In this document: positions 47,201 to 62,183 of the stretch, one piece after another | How the letters are laid out: each line of letters starts with the position of its first letter | Numbering within the stretch: the first letter of the stretch is position 1 | Assembly: GCA_963669155.1 (NCBI GenBank) | Contig: CAVLGW020000047.1 | Location: 1 to 64,000 of the forward strand | Direction: 5' to 3' | Source of the DNA: Arbacia lixula | Lineage: Eukaryota; Echinodermata; Echinoidea; Arbacioida; Arbaciidae | DNA: 64,000 nt | Translations under genes and position numbers: made by a program | The notes under the pieces: generated by a model | The model's input: the letters and a program-made list of their open reading frames with translations, nothing else | Databases searched by the model: none | What the model was told of the DNA's origin: nothing

Positions 47201-48948
47201 ATAATGTGTTATTGGAGCAGCATACCAAATATTCGTCATTGGAGGAGCATATCAAATATGTGTCATTGGAGGAGCATAGGAAATATGTGTCATTGGAGGA
47301 GTATACCAAATATGTGTCATTGGAGGAGCATACCAAATATGTGTCATTGGAGGAGCATACCAAATATGTTTCATTGAAGGAGCATACCAAATAATGTGTT
47401 ATTGGAGCAGCATACCAAATATTCGTCATTGGAGGAGCATACCAAATATGTGTCATTGGAGGAGCATTCCAAATATGTGTCATTGAAGGAGCATACCAAA
47501 TATGTTTCATTAAAGGAGCATACCAAATAATGTGTTATTGGAGCAGCATACCAAATATTCGTCATTGGAGGAGCATATCAAATATGTGTCATAGGAGGAG
47601 CATACCAAATATGTGTCATTGGAGGAGCATACCAAATATGTGTCATTGAAGGAGCATACCAAATATGTTTCATTGAAGGAGCATACCAAATAATGTGTTA
47701 TTGGAGCAGCATACCAAATATTCGTCATTGGAGGAGCATACCAAATATGTGTCATTGGAGGAGCATTCCAAACATGTGTCATTGAAGGAGCATACCAAAT
47801 ATGTTTCATTGAAGGAGCACACCAAATAATGTGTTATTGGAGCAGCATACCAAATATTCGTCATTGGAGGAGCATACCAAATATGTGTCATTGGAAGAGC
47901 ATTCCAAATATGTGTCATTGAAGGAGCATACCAAATATGTTTCATTGAAGGAGCATACCAAATAATGTGTTATTGGAGCAGCATACCAAATATTCGTCAT
48001 TGGAGGAGCATACCAAATATGTGTCATTGGAGGAGCATTCCAAATATTCGTCATTGGAGGAGCATACCAAATATGTGTCATTGGAGGAGCATACCAAATA
48101 TGTTTCATTGAAGGAGCATACCAAATATGTGTCATAGGAGGAGCATATCAAATATGTGTCATAGGAGGAGCATACCAAATATGTGTCATTGGAGGAGCAT
48201 ACCAAATATGTGTCATTGGAGGAGCATACCAAATATGTGACATTGAAGGAGCATACCAAATATGTGTCATAGGAGGAGCATATCAAATATGTGTCATTGG
48301 AGGAGCATACCAAATATGTGACATTGAAGGAGCATATCAAATATGTGTCATAGGAGGAGCATACCAAATATGTGTCATTGGAGGAGCATACCAAATGGGT
48401 AATTGGAGGAGCATACCAAATGGGTAATTGGAGGAGCATACCAAATGGGTAATTGGAGGAGCATACCAGCAATGGAGGAGAAGGTGGAAGAAGATGGTAA
48501 GTATGTGTCATCGGAGGAGGATGGTAAGTAGGCGTCATAGGAGGAGCATACCAAGTGTACGGCATTGGAGGAGCATACTAAATAATGTGTTATTGGAGCC
48601 GCATACCAAATATGGTGCATCAGAGGAGAATACCAGCATTGGAAGGGCATACCAAATATGTGTCATTGGACGAGCACGCCAAATATTCATCATGGGAGGA
48701 GCATACCAAATATGTGTCATTGGAGGAGCATTCCAAATATATGTCATTGGAGGAGCATTCCAAATATGTGTCGTTGGAGGAGCATACCAAATGGGTAATT
48801 GGAGGAGCATACCAAATGGGTAATTGGAGGAGCATACCAGCAATAGAGGAGAAGGTGGAAGAAGATGGTAAGTATGTGTCATCGGAGGAGGATGGTAAGT
48901 AGGCGTCATTGGAGGGGCATACCAGCATTGCAGGAGCGCACCAAATAC
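38211..48948 (+). repeat. 2,603-bp higher-order repeat, four copies
   Basis: Landmarks recur at exactly 2,603 bp: for example GTATTATGTTTCATTGGAAG with ACATTCAGAATAGAG (about 38,703, 41,306, 43,909 and 46,512). Copy limits are about 38,211-40,813, 40,814-43,416, 43,417-46,019 and 46,020-48,948. The copies look almost identical. A difference I found is C to A at 42,237 in copy 2. Copy 4 is 2,929 bp long because 326 bp (about 46,939-47,264) are repeated directly after themselves. Confidence 0.92.
46939..47590 (+). repeat. 326-bp tandem duplication in copy 4 of the 2,603-bp repeat
   Basis: The rare variant GGAGGAGCATAGGAAATATG appears at about 46,943 and again at about 47,269, with the following units in the same order. 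The three other copies have it once. Confidence 0.88.
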
Positions 48949-49387
48949 ATGTCATTGGAGGAGCATACCAACGATGTGTCATTGGAGGAGCATGTGTCAT
49001 TGCAGGAGCAAGATGAAAGAAGATGGTTATAGTGTGCGTCATTGAAAGAAGAGGGTAAGTATGTGTCATTGGAGAAGGATGGTAAGTATGCGTCTTTGGA
49101 GGAGCATACAAAATGGGTAATTGGAGGAGCATACCAAATGGGTAATTGGAGGAGCATACAAAATGGGTAATTTGAGGAGCATACCAGCAATGGAGGAGAA
49201 GATGGAAGAAGATGGTATGTATGTGTCATCGGAGGAGGATGGTAAGTAGGCGTCATAGGAGGACCATACCAAGTATGCGGCATTGGAGGAGCATACAAAA
49301 TATATGTCACTGGAGGAGCATACCAGCATTGGAGGAGCATAGCAAATATGTGTCATTGGAGGAGCAAACCAAATGGGTAATTGGAGG

Positions 49388-52300
49388 AGCATACCAGCAA
49401 TAGAGGAGAAGGTGGAAGAAGATGGTAAGTATGTTTCATCGGAGGAGGATGGTAAGTAGGCGTCATAGGAGGACCATACCAAGTATGCGGCATTGGAGGA
49501 GCATACCAACATTGGAGGAGCATAGCAAATATGTGTCATTGGAAGAGCACGCCAAATATTTGTCATTGAAGGAGCATACCAAATACGTGTCATTGGAGGA
49601 GCATACCAAATATTCGTCATTGGAGGAGCATACCAAATACGTGTCATTGGAGGAGCATACCAAATATTCGTCATTGGAGGAGCATACCAAATGGGTAATT
49701 GGAGGAGCATACCAGCAATAGGGGAGAAGGTGGAAGAAGTTGGTAAGTATGTGTCTTTGGAGAAGCATACCAAATATGTGTCATTGGAGGAGCAAGATGA
49801 AAGAAGATGGTTATAGCATGCGTCATTGAAAGAAGAGGAAAAGTATGTGTCATTGGAAAAGATGGTAAGTATGTGTAATCAGAGAAGGATGGTAAGTAGG
49901 CGTCATTGGAGGAGCATACCAGCATTGCAGGAGCGCACCAAATACGTGTCATTGGAGGAGCATACCAACGATGTGTCATTGGAGGAGCAAGATGAAAGAA
50001 GATGGTTACAGTGTGCGTCATTGAAAGAAGAGGGTAAGTATGTGTCATTGGAGAAAGATGGTAAGTATGCGTCTTTGGAGGATCATTCAAAATGGGTAAT
50101 TGGAGGAGCATACCAGCAATGGAGGAGAAGATGGAAGAAGATGGTATGTATGTGTCATCGGAGGAGGATGGTAAGTAGGCGTCATAGGAGCAGCATACCA
50201 AATAATGTGTTATTGGAGCAGCATACCTAATAATGTGTTATTGGAGCAGCATACCAAATATGGTGCATTAGAGGAGAATACCAGCATTGGAAGGGCATAC
50301 CAAATATGTGTCATTGGAGGAGCATAGCAAATATGTGTCATTGGAGGAGCATTCCAAATATGTGTCATTGGAGGAGCATAGCAAATATGTGTCATTGGAG
50401 GAGCATAGCCAATATGTGTCATTGGAGGAGCACACCAAATATGTGTCATTAAAGGAGCATACCAAATATGTGTCATTGGAGGAGCATTCCAAATATGTGT
50501 CATTGGAGGAGCATTCCAAATATGTGTCATTGGAGGAGCATAGCAAATATGTGTCATTGGAGGAGCATACATTATGTTTCATTGAAGGAGCATACCAAAT
50601 ATGTGTCATTGGAGGAGCATACCAAATGGGTAATTGGAGGAGCATACCAAATGGGTAATTGGAGGAGCATACCAAATGGGTAATTGGAGGAGCATACCAG
50701 CAATAGAGGAGAAGGTGGAAGAAGATGGTAAGTATGTGTCATCGGAGGAGGATGGTAAGTAGGCGTCATAGGAGGAGCATACCAAGTGTGCGGCATTGGA
50801 GGAGCATACTAAATAATGTGTTATTGGAGCCGCATACCAAATATGGTGCATTAGAGGAGAATACCAGCATTGGAAGGGCATACCAAATTTGTGTCATTGG
50901 ACGAGCACGCCAAATATTCATCATTGGAGGAGCATACCAAATATGTGTCATTGGAGGAGCATAACAAATATATGTCATGGGAGGAGCATTCCAAATATGT
51001 GTCATTGGAGGAGCATTCCAAATGGGTAATTGGAGGAGCATACCAAATGGGTAATTGGAGAAGCATACCAGCAATAGAGGAGAAGGTGGAAGAAGATGGT
51101 GAGTATGTGTCATCGGAGAAGGATGAAGTAGGCGTCATGTGAGGAGCATACCAAATGCGTCATTGGAGGAGCATACCACATATGTTTCATTGGAAGAGCA
51201 AGATGAAAGAAGATGGTTATAGCATGCGTCATTGAAAGAAAAGGATAAGTATGTGTCATTGGAAAAGATGGTAAGTATGTGTAATCAGAGAAGGATGGTA
51301 AGTAGGCGTCTTCGGAGGCGCATACCAGCATTGGAGGAGCGCACCAAATACATGTCATTGGAGGAGTATACCAACGATGTGTCTTTGGAGGAGCATGTGT
51401 CATTGCAGGTGCAAGATGAAAGAAGATGGTTATAGTGTGCGTCATTGAAAGAAAAGGGTAAGTATGTGTCATTGGAAAAGATGGTAAGTATGTGTAATCA
51501 GAGAAGGATGGTAAGTAGGCGTCTTCGGAGGCGCATACCAGCATTGGAGGAGCGCACCAAATACATGTCATTGGAGGAGTATACCAACGATGTGTCATTG
51601 GAGGAGCATAGCAAATATGTGTCATTGGAGGAGTATACCAACGATGTGTCATTGGAGGAGCATACCAGCATTGCAGGAGCGCACCAAATATGCGTCATTG
51701 GAGGAGCATACCAACGATGTGTCATTGGAGGAGCATACCAAATATGTGTCATTGTAAGAGCAAGATGAAAGAAGATGGTTATAGTGTGCGTCATTGAAAG
51801 GAGAGGGTGAGTATGTGTCATTGGAGAAGGATGGTAAGTATGTGTCATTGGAGGAGCATACCAAATGGGTAATTGGGGGAGCATACCAGCAATGGAGGAG
51901 AAGATGGAAGAAGATGGTATGTATGTGTCATCGGAGGAGAATGGTAAGTAGGCGTCATAGGAGGACCATACCAAGTATGCGGCATTGGAGGAGCATACAA
52001 AATATATGTCATTGGAGGAGCATACCAGCATTGGAGGAGCATAGCAAATATGTGTCATTGGAGGAGCATTCCAAATGGGTAATTGGAGGAGCATACCAAA
52101 TGGGTAATTGGAGAAGCATACCAGCAATAGAGGAGAAGGTGGAAGAAGATGGTAAGTATGTTTCATCGGAGGAGGATGGTAAGTAGGCGTCATAGGAGGA
52201 CCATACCAAGTATGCGGCATTGGAGGAGCATACCAACATTGGAGGAGCATAGCAAATATGTGTCATTGGAAGAGCACGCCAAATATTTGTCATTGAAGGA

Positions 52301-54880
52301 GCATACCAAATACGTGTCATTGGAGGAGCATACCAAATATTCGTCATTGGAGGAGCATACCAAATACGTGTCATTGGAGGAGCATACCAAATATTCGTCA
52401 TTGGAGGAGCATACCAAATGGGTAATTGGAGGAGCATACCAGCAATAGGGGAGAAGGTGGAAGAAGTTGGTAAGTATGTGTCTTTGGAGAAGCATACCAA
52501 ATATGTGTCATTGGAGGAGCAAGATGAAAGAAGATGGTTATAGCATGCGTCATTGAAAGAAGAGGAAAAGTATGTGTCATTGGAAAAGATGGTAAGTATG
52601 TGTAATCAGAGAAGGATGGTAAGTAGGCGTCATTGGAGGAGCATACCAGCATTGCAGGAGCGCACCAAATACGTGTCATTGGAGGAGCATACCAACGATG
52701 TGTCATTGGAGGAGCAAGATGAAAGAAGATGGTTACAGTGTGCGTCATTGAAAGAAGAGGGTAAGTATGTGTCATTGGAGAAAGATGGTAAGTATGCGTC
52801 TTTGGAGGATCATTCAAAATGGGTAATTGGAGGAGCATACCAGCAATGGAGGAGAAGATGGAAGAAGATGGTATGTATGTGTCATCGGAGGAGGATGGTA
52901 AGTAGGCGTCATAGGAGCAGCATACCAAATAATGTGTTATTGGAGCAGCATACCTAATAATGTGTTATTGGAGCAGCATACCAAATATGGTGCATTAGAG
53001 GAGAATACCAGCATTGGAAGGGCATACCAAATATGTGTCATTGGAGGAGCATAGCAAATATGTGTCATTGGAGGAGCATTCCAAATATGTGTCATTGGAG
53101 GAGCATAGCAAATATGTGTCATTGGAGGAGCATAGCCAATATGTGTCATTGGAGGAGCACACCAAATATGTGTCATTAAAGGAGCATACCAAATATGTGT
53201 CATTGGAGGAGCATTCCAAATATGTGTCATTGGAGGAGCATTCCAAATATGTGTCATTGGAGGAGCATAGCAAATATGTGTCATTGGAGGAGCATACATT
53301 ATGTTTCATTGAAGGAGCATACCAAATATGTGTCATTGGAGGAGCATACCAAATGGGTAATTGGAGGAGCATACCAAATGGGTAATTGGAGGAGCATACC
53401 AAATGGGTAATTGGAGGAGCATACCAGCAATAGAGGAGAAGGTGGAAGAAGATGGTAAGTATGTGTCATCGGAGGAGGATGGTAAGTAGGCGTCATAGGA
53501 GGAGCATACCAAGTGTGCGGCATTGGAGGAGCATACTAAATAATGTGTTATTGGAGCCGCATACCAAATATGGTGCATTAGAGGAGAATACCAGCATTGG
53601 AAGGGCATACCAAATATGTGTCATTGGACGAGCACGCCAAATATTCATCATTGGAGGAGCATACCAAATATGTGTCATTGGAGGAGCATACCAAATATAT
53701 GTCATGGGAGGAGCATTCCAAATATGTGTCATTGGAGGAGCATTCCAAATGGGTAATTGGAGGAGCATACCAAATGGGTAATTGGAGAAGCATACCAGCA
53801 ATAGAGGAGAAGGTGGAAGAAGATGGTGAGTATGTGTCATCGGAGAAGGATGAAGTAGGCGTCATGTGAGGAGCATACCAAATGCGTCATTGGAGGAGCA
53901 TACCAAATATGTTTCATTGGAAGAGCAAGATGAAAGAAGATGGTTATAGCATGCGTCATTGAAAGAAAAGGATAAGTATGTGTCATTGGAAAAGATGGTA
54001 AGTATGTGTAATCAGAGAAGGATGGTAAGTAGGCGTCTTCGGAGGCGCATACCAGCATTGGAGGAGCGCACCAAATACATGTCATTGGAGGAGTATACCA
54101 ACGATGTGTCTTTGGAGGAGCATGTGTCATTGCAGGTGCAAGATGAAAGAAGATGGTTACAGTGTGCGTCATTGAAAGAAAAGGGTAAGTATGTGTCATT
54201 GGAAAAGATGGTAAGTATGTGTAATCAGAGAAGGATGGTAAGTAGGCGTCTTCGGAGGCGCATACCAGCATTGGAGGAGCGCACCAAATACATGTCATTG
54301 GAGGAGTATACCAACGATGTGTCATTGGAGGAGCATAGCAAATATGTGTCATTGGAGGAGTATACCAACGATGTGTCATTGGAGGAGCATACCAGCATTG
54401 CAGGAGCGCACCAAATATGCGTCATTGGAGGAGCATACCAACGATGTGTCATTGGAGGAGCATACCAAATATGTGTCATTGTAAGAGCAAGATGAAAGAA
54501 GATGGTTATAGTGTGCGTCATTGAAAGGAGAGGGTGAGTATGTGTCATTGGAGAAGGATGGTAAGTATGTGTCATTGGAGGAGCATACCAAATGGGTAAT
54601 TGGGGGAGCATACCAGCAATGGAGGAGAAGATGGAAGAAGATGGTATGTATGTGTCATCGGAGGAGAATGGTAAGTAGGCGTCATAGGAGGACCATACCA
54701 AGTATGCGGCATTGGAGGAGCATACAAAATATATGTCATTGGAGGAGCATACCAGCATTGGAGGAGCATAGCAAATATGTGTCATTGGAGGAGCATTCCA
54801 AATGGGTAATTGGAGGAGCATACCAAATGGGTAATTGGAGAAGCATACCAGCAATAGAGGAGAAGGTGGAAGAAGATGGT
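49388..54880 (+). repeat. 2,727-bp tandem pair inside the first 7,303-bp copy
   Basis: Segments starting AGCAATAGAGGAGAAGG near 49,390 and 52,117 run in parallel for about 2.7 kb. They contain the same GGCGTCTTCGGAGGCGC, TGTAATCAGAGAAGG and GGAGCAGCATACCTAATAATG landmarks. The period equals 101 canonical units exactly, perhaps by chance. Confidence 0.88.
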
Positions 54881-56690
54881 AAGTATGTGTCATCGGAGAA
54901 GGATGGTAAGTAGGCATCACTGGATGAGCATACCAAATATGCGTCATTGGAGGAGCATACCAAATATGTGTCATTGGAGGAGCATACCAAACGCGTCATT
55001 GGAGGAGCATAACAAATGGGTAATTGGAGGAGAAGATGGAAGAAGGTGGGAAGTATGTGTCATCGGAGAAGGATGGTAAGTAGGCGTCATTGGAGGAGCA
55101 TACCAAATATGCGTCATTGGAAGAGCATAATATCATTGCAGGAGCGCACCAAATATGCTTCATTGGAGGAGGATACCAGCAATGGAGGAGAAGATGGAAG
55201 AAGATGGTAAGTATGTGTCATTGGAGGAGCATACCAAATATGTTTCATTGAAGGAGCATACCAAATAATGTGTTATTGGAGCAGCATACCAAATATTCGT
55301 CATTGGAGGAGCATACCAAATATGTGTCATTGGAGGAGCATTCCAAATATTCGTCATTGGAGGAGCATACCAAATATGTGTCATTGGAGGAGCATACCAA
55401 ATATGTTTCATTGAAGGAGCATACCAAATATGTGTCATAGGAGGAGCATATCAAATATGTGTCATAGGAGGAGCATACCAAATATGTGTCATTGGAGGAG
55501 CATACCAAATATGTGTCATTGGAGGAGCATACCAAATATGTGACATTGAAGGAGCATACCAAATATGTGTCATAGGAGGAGCATATCAAATATGTGTCAT
55601 TGGAGGAGCATACCAAATATGTGACATTGAAGGAGCATATCAAATATGTGTCATAGGAGGAGCATACCAAATATGTGTCATTGGAGGAGCATACCAAATG
55701 GGTAATTGGAGGAGCATACCAAATGGGTAATTGGAGGAGCATACCAAATGGGTAATTGGAGGAGCATACCAGCAATGGAGGAGAAGGTGGAAGAAGATGG
55801 TAAGTATGTGTCATCGGAGGAGGATGGTAAGTAGGCGTCATAGGAGGAGCATACCAAGTGTACGGCATTGGAGGAGCATACTAAATAATGTGTTATTGGA
55901 GCCGCATACCAAATATGGTGCATCAGAGGAGAATACCAGCATTGGAAGGGCATACCAAATATGTGTCATTGGACGAGCACGCCAAATATTCATCATGGGA
56001 GGAGCATACCAAATATGTGTCATTGGAGGAGCATTCCAAATATATGTCATTGGAGGAGCATTCCAAATATGTGTCGTTGGAGGAGCATACCAAATGGGTA
56101 ATTGGAGGAGCATACCAAATGGGTAATTGGAGGAGCATACCAGCAATAGAGGAGAAGGTGGAAGAAGATGGTAAGTATGTGTCATCGGAGGAGGATGGTA
56201 AGTAGGCGTCATTGGAGGGGCATACCAGCATTGCAGGAGCGCACCAAATACATGTCATTGGAGGAGCATACCAACGATGTGTCATTGGAGGAGCATGTGT
56301 CATTGCAGGAGCAAGATGAAAGAAGATGGTTATAGTGTGCGTCATTGAAAGAAGAGGGTAAGTATGTGTCATTGGAGAAGGATGGTAAGTATGCGTCTTT
56401 GGAGGAGCATACAAAATGGGTAATTGGAGGAGCATACCAAATGGGTAATTGGAGGAGCATACAAAATGGGTAATTTGAGGAGCATACCAGCAATGGAGGA
56501 GAAGATGGAAGAAGATGGTATGTATGTGTCATCGGAGGAGGATGGTAAGTAGGCGTCATAGGAGGACCATACCAAGTATGCGGCATTGGAGGAGCATACA
56601 AAATATATGTCACTGGAGGAGCATACCAGCATTGGAGGAGCATAGCAAATATGTGTCATTGGAGGAGCAAACCAAATGGGTAATTGGAGG

Positions 56691-59600
56691 AGCATACCAG
56701 CAATAGAGGAGAAGGTGGAAGAAGATGGTAAGTATGTTTCATCGGAGGAGGATGGTAAGTAGGCGTCATAGGAGGACCATACCAAGTATGCGGCATTGGA
56801 GGAGCATACCAACATTGGAGGAGCATAGCAAATATGTGTCATTGGAAGAGCACGCCAAATATTTGTCATTGAAGGAGCATACCAAATACGTGTCATTGGA
56901 GGAGCATACCAAATATTCGTCATTGGAGGAGCATACCAAATACGTGTCATTGGAGGAGCATACCAAATATTCGTCATTGGAGGAGCATACCAAATGGGTA
57001 ATTGGAGGAGCATACCAGCAATAGGGGAGAAGGTGGAAGAAGTTGGTAAGTATGTGTCTTTGGAGAAGCATACCAAATATGTGTCATTGGAGGAGCAAGA
57101 TGAAAGAAGATGGTTATAGCATGCGTCATTGAAAGAAGAGGAAAAGTATGTGTCATTGGAAAAGATGGTAAGTATGTGTAATCAGAGAAGGATGGTAAGT
57201 AGGCGTCATTGGAGGAGCATACCAGCATTGCAGGAGCGCACCAAATACGTGTCATTGGAGGAGCATACCAACGATGTGTCATTGGAGGAGCAAGATGAAA
57301 GAAGATGGTTACAGTGTGCGTCATTGAAAGAAGAGGGTAAGTATGTGTCATTGGAGAAAGATGGTAAGTATGCGTCTTTGGAGGATCATTCAAAATGGGT
57401 AATTGGAGGAGCATACCAGCAATGGAGGAGAAGATGGAAGAAGATGGTATGTATGTGTCATCGGAGGAGGATGGTAAGTAGGCGTCATAGGAGCAGCATA
57501 CCAAATAATGTGTTATTGGAGCAGCATACCTAATAATGTGTTATTGGAGCAGCATACCAAATATGGTGCATTAGAGGAGAATACCAGCATTGGAAGGGCA
57601 TACCAAATATGTGTCATTGGAGGAGCATAGCAAATATGTGTCATTGGAGGAGCATTCCAAATATGTGTCATTGGAGGAGCATAGCAAATATGTGTCATTG
57701 GAGGAGCATAGCCAATATGTGTCATTGGAGGAGCACACCAAATATGTGTCATTAAAGGAGCATACCAAATATGTGTCATTGGAGGAGCATTCCAAATATG
57801 TGTCATTGGAGGAGCATTCCAAATATGTGTCATTGGAGGAGCATAGCAAATATGTGTCATTGGAGGAGCATACATTATGTTTCATTGAAGGAGCATACCA
57901 AATATGTGTCATTGGAGGAGCATACCAAATGGGTAATTGGAGGAGCATACCAAATGGGTAATTGGAGGAGCATACCAAATGGGTAATTGGAGGAGCATAC
58001 CAGCAATAGAGGAGAAGGTGGAAGAAGATGGTAAGTATGTGTCATCGGAGGAGGATGGTAAGTAGGCGTCATAGGAGGAGCATACCAAGTGTGCGGCATT
58101 GGAGGAGCATACTAAATAATGTGTTATTGGAGCCGCATACCAAATATGGTGCATTAGAGGAGAATACCAGCATTGGAAGGGCATACCAAATATGTGTCAT
58201 TGGACGAGCACGCCAAATATTCATCATTGGAGGAGCATACCAAATATGTGTCATTGGAGGAGCATAACAAATATATGTCATGGGAGGAGCATTCCAAATA
58301 TGTGTCATTGGAGGAGCATTCCAAATGGGTAATTGGAGGAGCATACCAAATGGGTAATTGGAGAAGCATACCAGCAATAGAGGAGAAGGTGGAAGAAGAT
58401 GGTGAGTATGTGTCATCGGAGAAGGATGAAGTAGGCGTCATGTGAGGAGCATACCAAATGCGTCATTGGAGGAGCATACCACATATGTTTCATTGGAAGA
58501 GCAAGATGAAAGAAGATGGTTATAGCATGCGTCATTGAAAGAAAAGGATAAGTATGTGTCATTGGAAAAGATGGTAAGTATGTGTAATCAGAGAAGGATG
58601 GTAAGTAGGCGTCTTCGGAGGCGCATACCAGCATTGGAGGAGCGCACCAAATACATGTCATTGGAGGAGTATACCAACGATGTGTCTTTGGAGGAGCATG
58701 TGTCATTGCAGGTGCAAGATGAAAGAAGATGGTTATAGTGTGCGTCATTGAAAGAAAAGGGTAAGTATGTGTCATTGGAAAAGATGGTAAGTATGTGTAA
58801 TCAGAGAAGGATGGTAAGTAGGCGTCTTCGGAGGCGCATACCAGCATTGGAGGAGCGCACCAAATACATGTCATTGGAGGAGTATACCAACGATGTGTCA
58901 TTGGAGGAGCATAGCAAATATGTGTCATTGGAGGAGTATACCAACGATGTGTCATTGGAGGAGCATACCAGCATTGCAGGAGCGCACCAAATATGCGTCA
59001 TTGGAGGAGCATACCAACGATGTGTCATTGGAGGAGCATACCAAATATGTGTCATTGTAAGAGCAAGATGAAAGAAGATGGTTATAGTGTGCGTCATTGA
59101 AAGGAGAGGGTGAGTATGTGTCATTGGAGAAGGATGGTAAGTATGTGTCATTGGAGGAGCATACCAAATGGGTAATTGGGGGAGCATACCAGCAATGGAG
59201 GAGAAGATGGAAGAAGATGGTATGTATGTGTCATCGGAGGAGAATGGTAAGTAGGCGTCATAGGAGGACCATACCAAGTATGCGGCATTGGAGGAGCATA
59301 CAAAATATATGTCATTGGAGGAGCATACCAGCATTGGAGGAGCATAGCAAATATGTGTCATTGGAGGAGCATTCCAAATGGGTAATTGGAGGAGCATACC
59401 AAATGGGTAATTGGAGAAGCATACCAGCAATAGAGGAGAAGGTGGAAGAAGATGGTAAGTATGTTTCATCGGAGGAGGATGGTAAGTAGGCGTCATAGGA
59501 GGACCATACCAAGTATGCGGCATTGGAGGAGCATACCAACATTGGAGGAGCATAGCAAATATGTGTCATTGGAAGAGCACGCCAAATATTTGTCATTGAA

Positions 59601-62183
59601 GGAGCATACCAAATACGTGTCATTGGAGGAGCATACCAAATATTCGTCATTGGAGGAGCATACCAAATACGTGTCATTGGAGGAGCATACCAAATATTCG
59701 TCATTGGAGGAGCATACCAAATGGGTAATTGGAGGAGCATACCAGCAATAGGGGAGAAGGTGGAAGAAGTTGGTAAGTATGTGTCTTTGGAGAAGCATAC
59801 CAAATATGTGTCATTGGAGGAGCAAGATGAAAGAAGATGGTTATAGCATGCGTCATTGAAAGAAGAGGAAAAGTATGTGTCATTGGAAAAGATGGTAAGT
59901 ATGTGTAATCAGAGAAGGATGGTAAGTAGGCGTCATTGGAGGAGCATACCAGCATTGCAGGAGCGCACCAAATACGTGTCATTGGAGGAGCATACCAACG
60001 ATGTGTCATTGGAGGAGCAAGATGAAAGAAGATGGTTACAGTGTGCGTCATTGAAAGAAGAGGGTAAGTATGTGTCATTGGAGAAAGATGGTAAGTATGC
60101 GTCTTTGGAGGATCATTCAAAATGGGTAATTGGAGGAGCATACCAGCAATGGAGGAGAAGATGGAAGAAGATGGTATGTATGTGTCATCGGAGGAGGATG
60201 GTAAGTAGGCGTCATAGGAGCAGCATACCAAATAATGTGTTATTGGAGCAGCATACCTAATAATGTGTTATTGGAGCAGCATACCAAATATGGTGCATTA
60301 GAGGAGAATACCAGCATTGGAAGGGCATACCAAATATGTGTCATTGGAGGAGCATAGCAAATATGTGTCATTGGAGGAGCATTCCAAATATGTGTCATTG
60401 GAGGAGCATAGCAAATATGTGTCATTGGAGGAGCATAGCCAATATGTGTCATTGGAGGAGCACACCAAATATGTGTCATTAAAGGAGCATACCAAATATG
60501 TGTCATTGGAGGAGCATTCCAAATATGTGTCATTGGAGGAGCATTCCAAATATGTGTCATTGGAGGAGCATAGCAAATATGTGTCATTGGAGGAGCATAC
60601 ATTATGTTTCATTGAAGGAGCATACCAAATATGTGTCATTGGAGGAGCATACCAAATGGGTAATTGGAGGAGCATACCAAATGGGTAATTGGAGGAGCAT
60701 ACCAAATGGGTAATTGGAGGAGCATACCAGCAATAGAGGAGAAGGTGGAAGAAGATGGTAAGTATGTGTCATCGGAGGAGGATGGTAAGTAGGCGTCATA
60801 GGAGGAGCATACCAAGTGTGCGGCATTGGAGGAGCATACTAAATAATGTGTTATTGGAGCCGCATACCAAATATGGTGCATTAGAGGAGAATACCAGCAT
60901 TGGAAGGGCATACCAAATATGTGTCATTGGACGAGCACGCCAAATATTCATCATTGGAGGAGCATACCAAATATGTGTCATTGGAGGAGCATACCAAATA
61001 TATGTCATGGGAGGAGCATTCCAAATATGTGTCATTGGAGGAGCATTCCAAATGGGTAATTGGAGGAGCATACCAAATGGGTAATTGGAGAAGCATACCA
61101 GCAATAGAGGAGAAGGTGGAAGAAGATGGTGAGTATGTGTCATCGGAGAAGGATGAAGTAGGCGTCATGTGAGGAGCATACCAAATGCGTCATTGGAGGA
61201 GCATACCAAATATGTTTCATTGGAAGAGCAAGATGAAAGAAGATGGTTATAGCATGCGTCATTGAAAGAAAAGGATAAGTATGTGTCATTGGAAAAGATG
61301 GTAAGTATGTGTAATCAGAGAAGGATGGTAAGTAGGCGTCTTCGGAGGCGCATACCAGCATTGGAGGAGCGCACCAAATACATGTCATTGGAGGAGTATA
61401 CCAACGATGTGTCTTTGGAGGAGCATGTGTCATTGCAGGTGCAAGATGAAAGAAGATGGTTACAGTGTGCGTCATTGAAAGAAAAGGGTAAGTATGTGTC
61501 ATTGGAAAAGATGGTAAGTATGTGTAATCAGAGAAGGATGGTAAGTAGGCGTCTTCGGAGGCGCATACCAGCATTGGAGGAGCGCACCAAATACATGTCA
61601 TTGGAGGAGTATACCAACGATGTGTCATTGGAGGAGCATAGCAAATATGTGTCATTGGAGGAGTATACCAACGATGTGTCATTGGAGGAGCATACCAGCA
61701 TTGCAGGAGCGCACCAAATATGCGTCATTGGAGGAGCATACCAACGATGTGTCATTGGAGGAGCATACCAAATATGTGTCATTGTAAGAGCAAGATGAAA
61801 GAAGATGGTTATAGTGTGCGTCATTGAAAGGAGAGGGTGAGTATGTGTCATTGGAGAAGGATGGTAAGTATGTGTCATTGGAGGAGCATACCAAATGGGT
61901 AATTGGGGGAGCATACCAGCAATGGAGGAGAAGATGGAAGAAGATGGTATGTATGTGTCATCGGAGGAGAATGGTAAGTAGGCGTCATAGGAGGACCATA
62001 CCAAGTATGCGGCATTGGAGGAGCATACAAAATATATGTCATTGGAGGAGCATACCAGCATTGGAGGAGCATAGCAAATATGTGTCATTGGAGGAGCATT
62101 CCAAATGGGTAATTGGAGGAGCATACCAAATGGGTAATTGGAGAAGCATACCAGCAATAGAGGAGAAGGTGGAAGAAGATGGT
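56691..62183 (+). repeat. 2,727-bp tandem pair inside the second 7,303-bp copy
   Basis: Same pair as at 49,388-54,880 displaced by 7,303 bp, so the pair already existed when the larger unit was duplicated. Confidence 0.86.
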
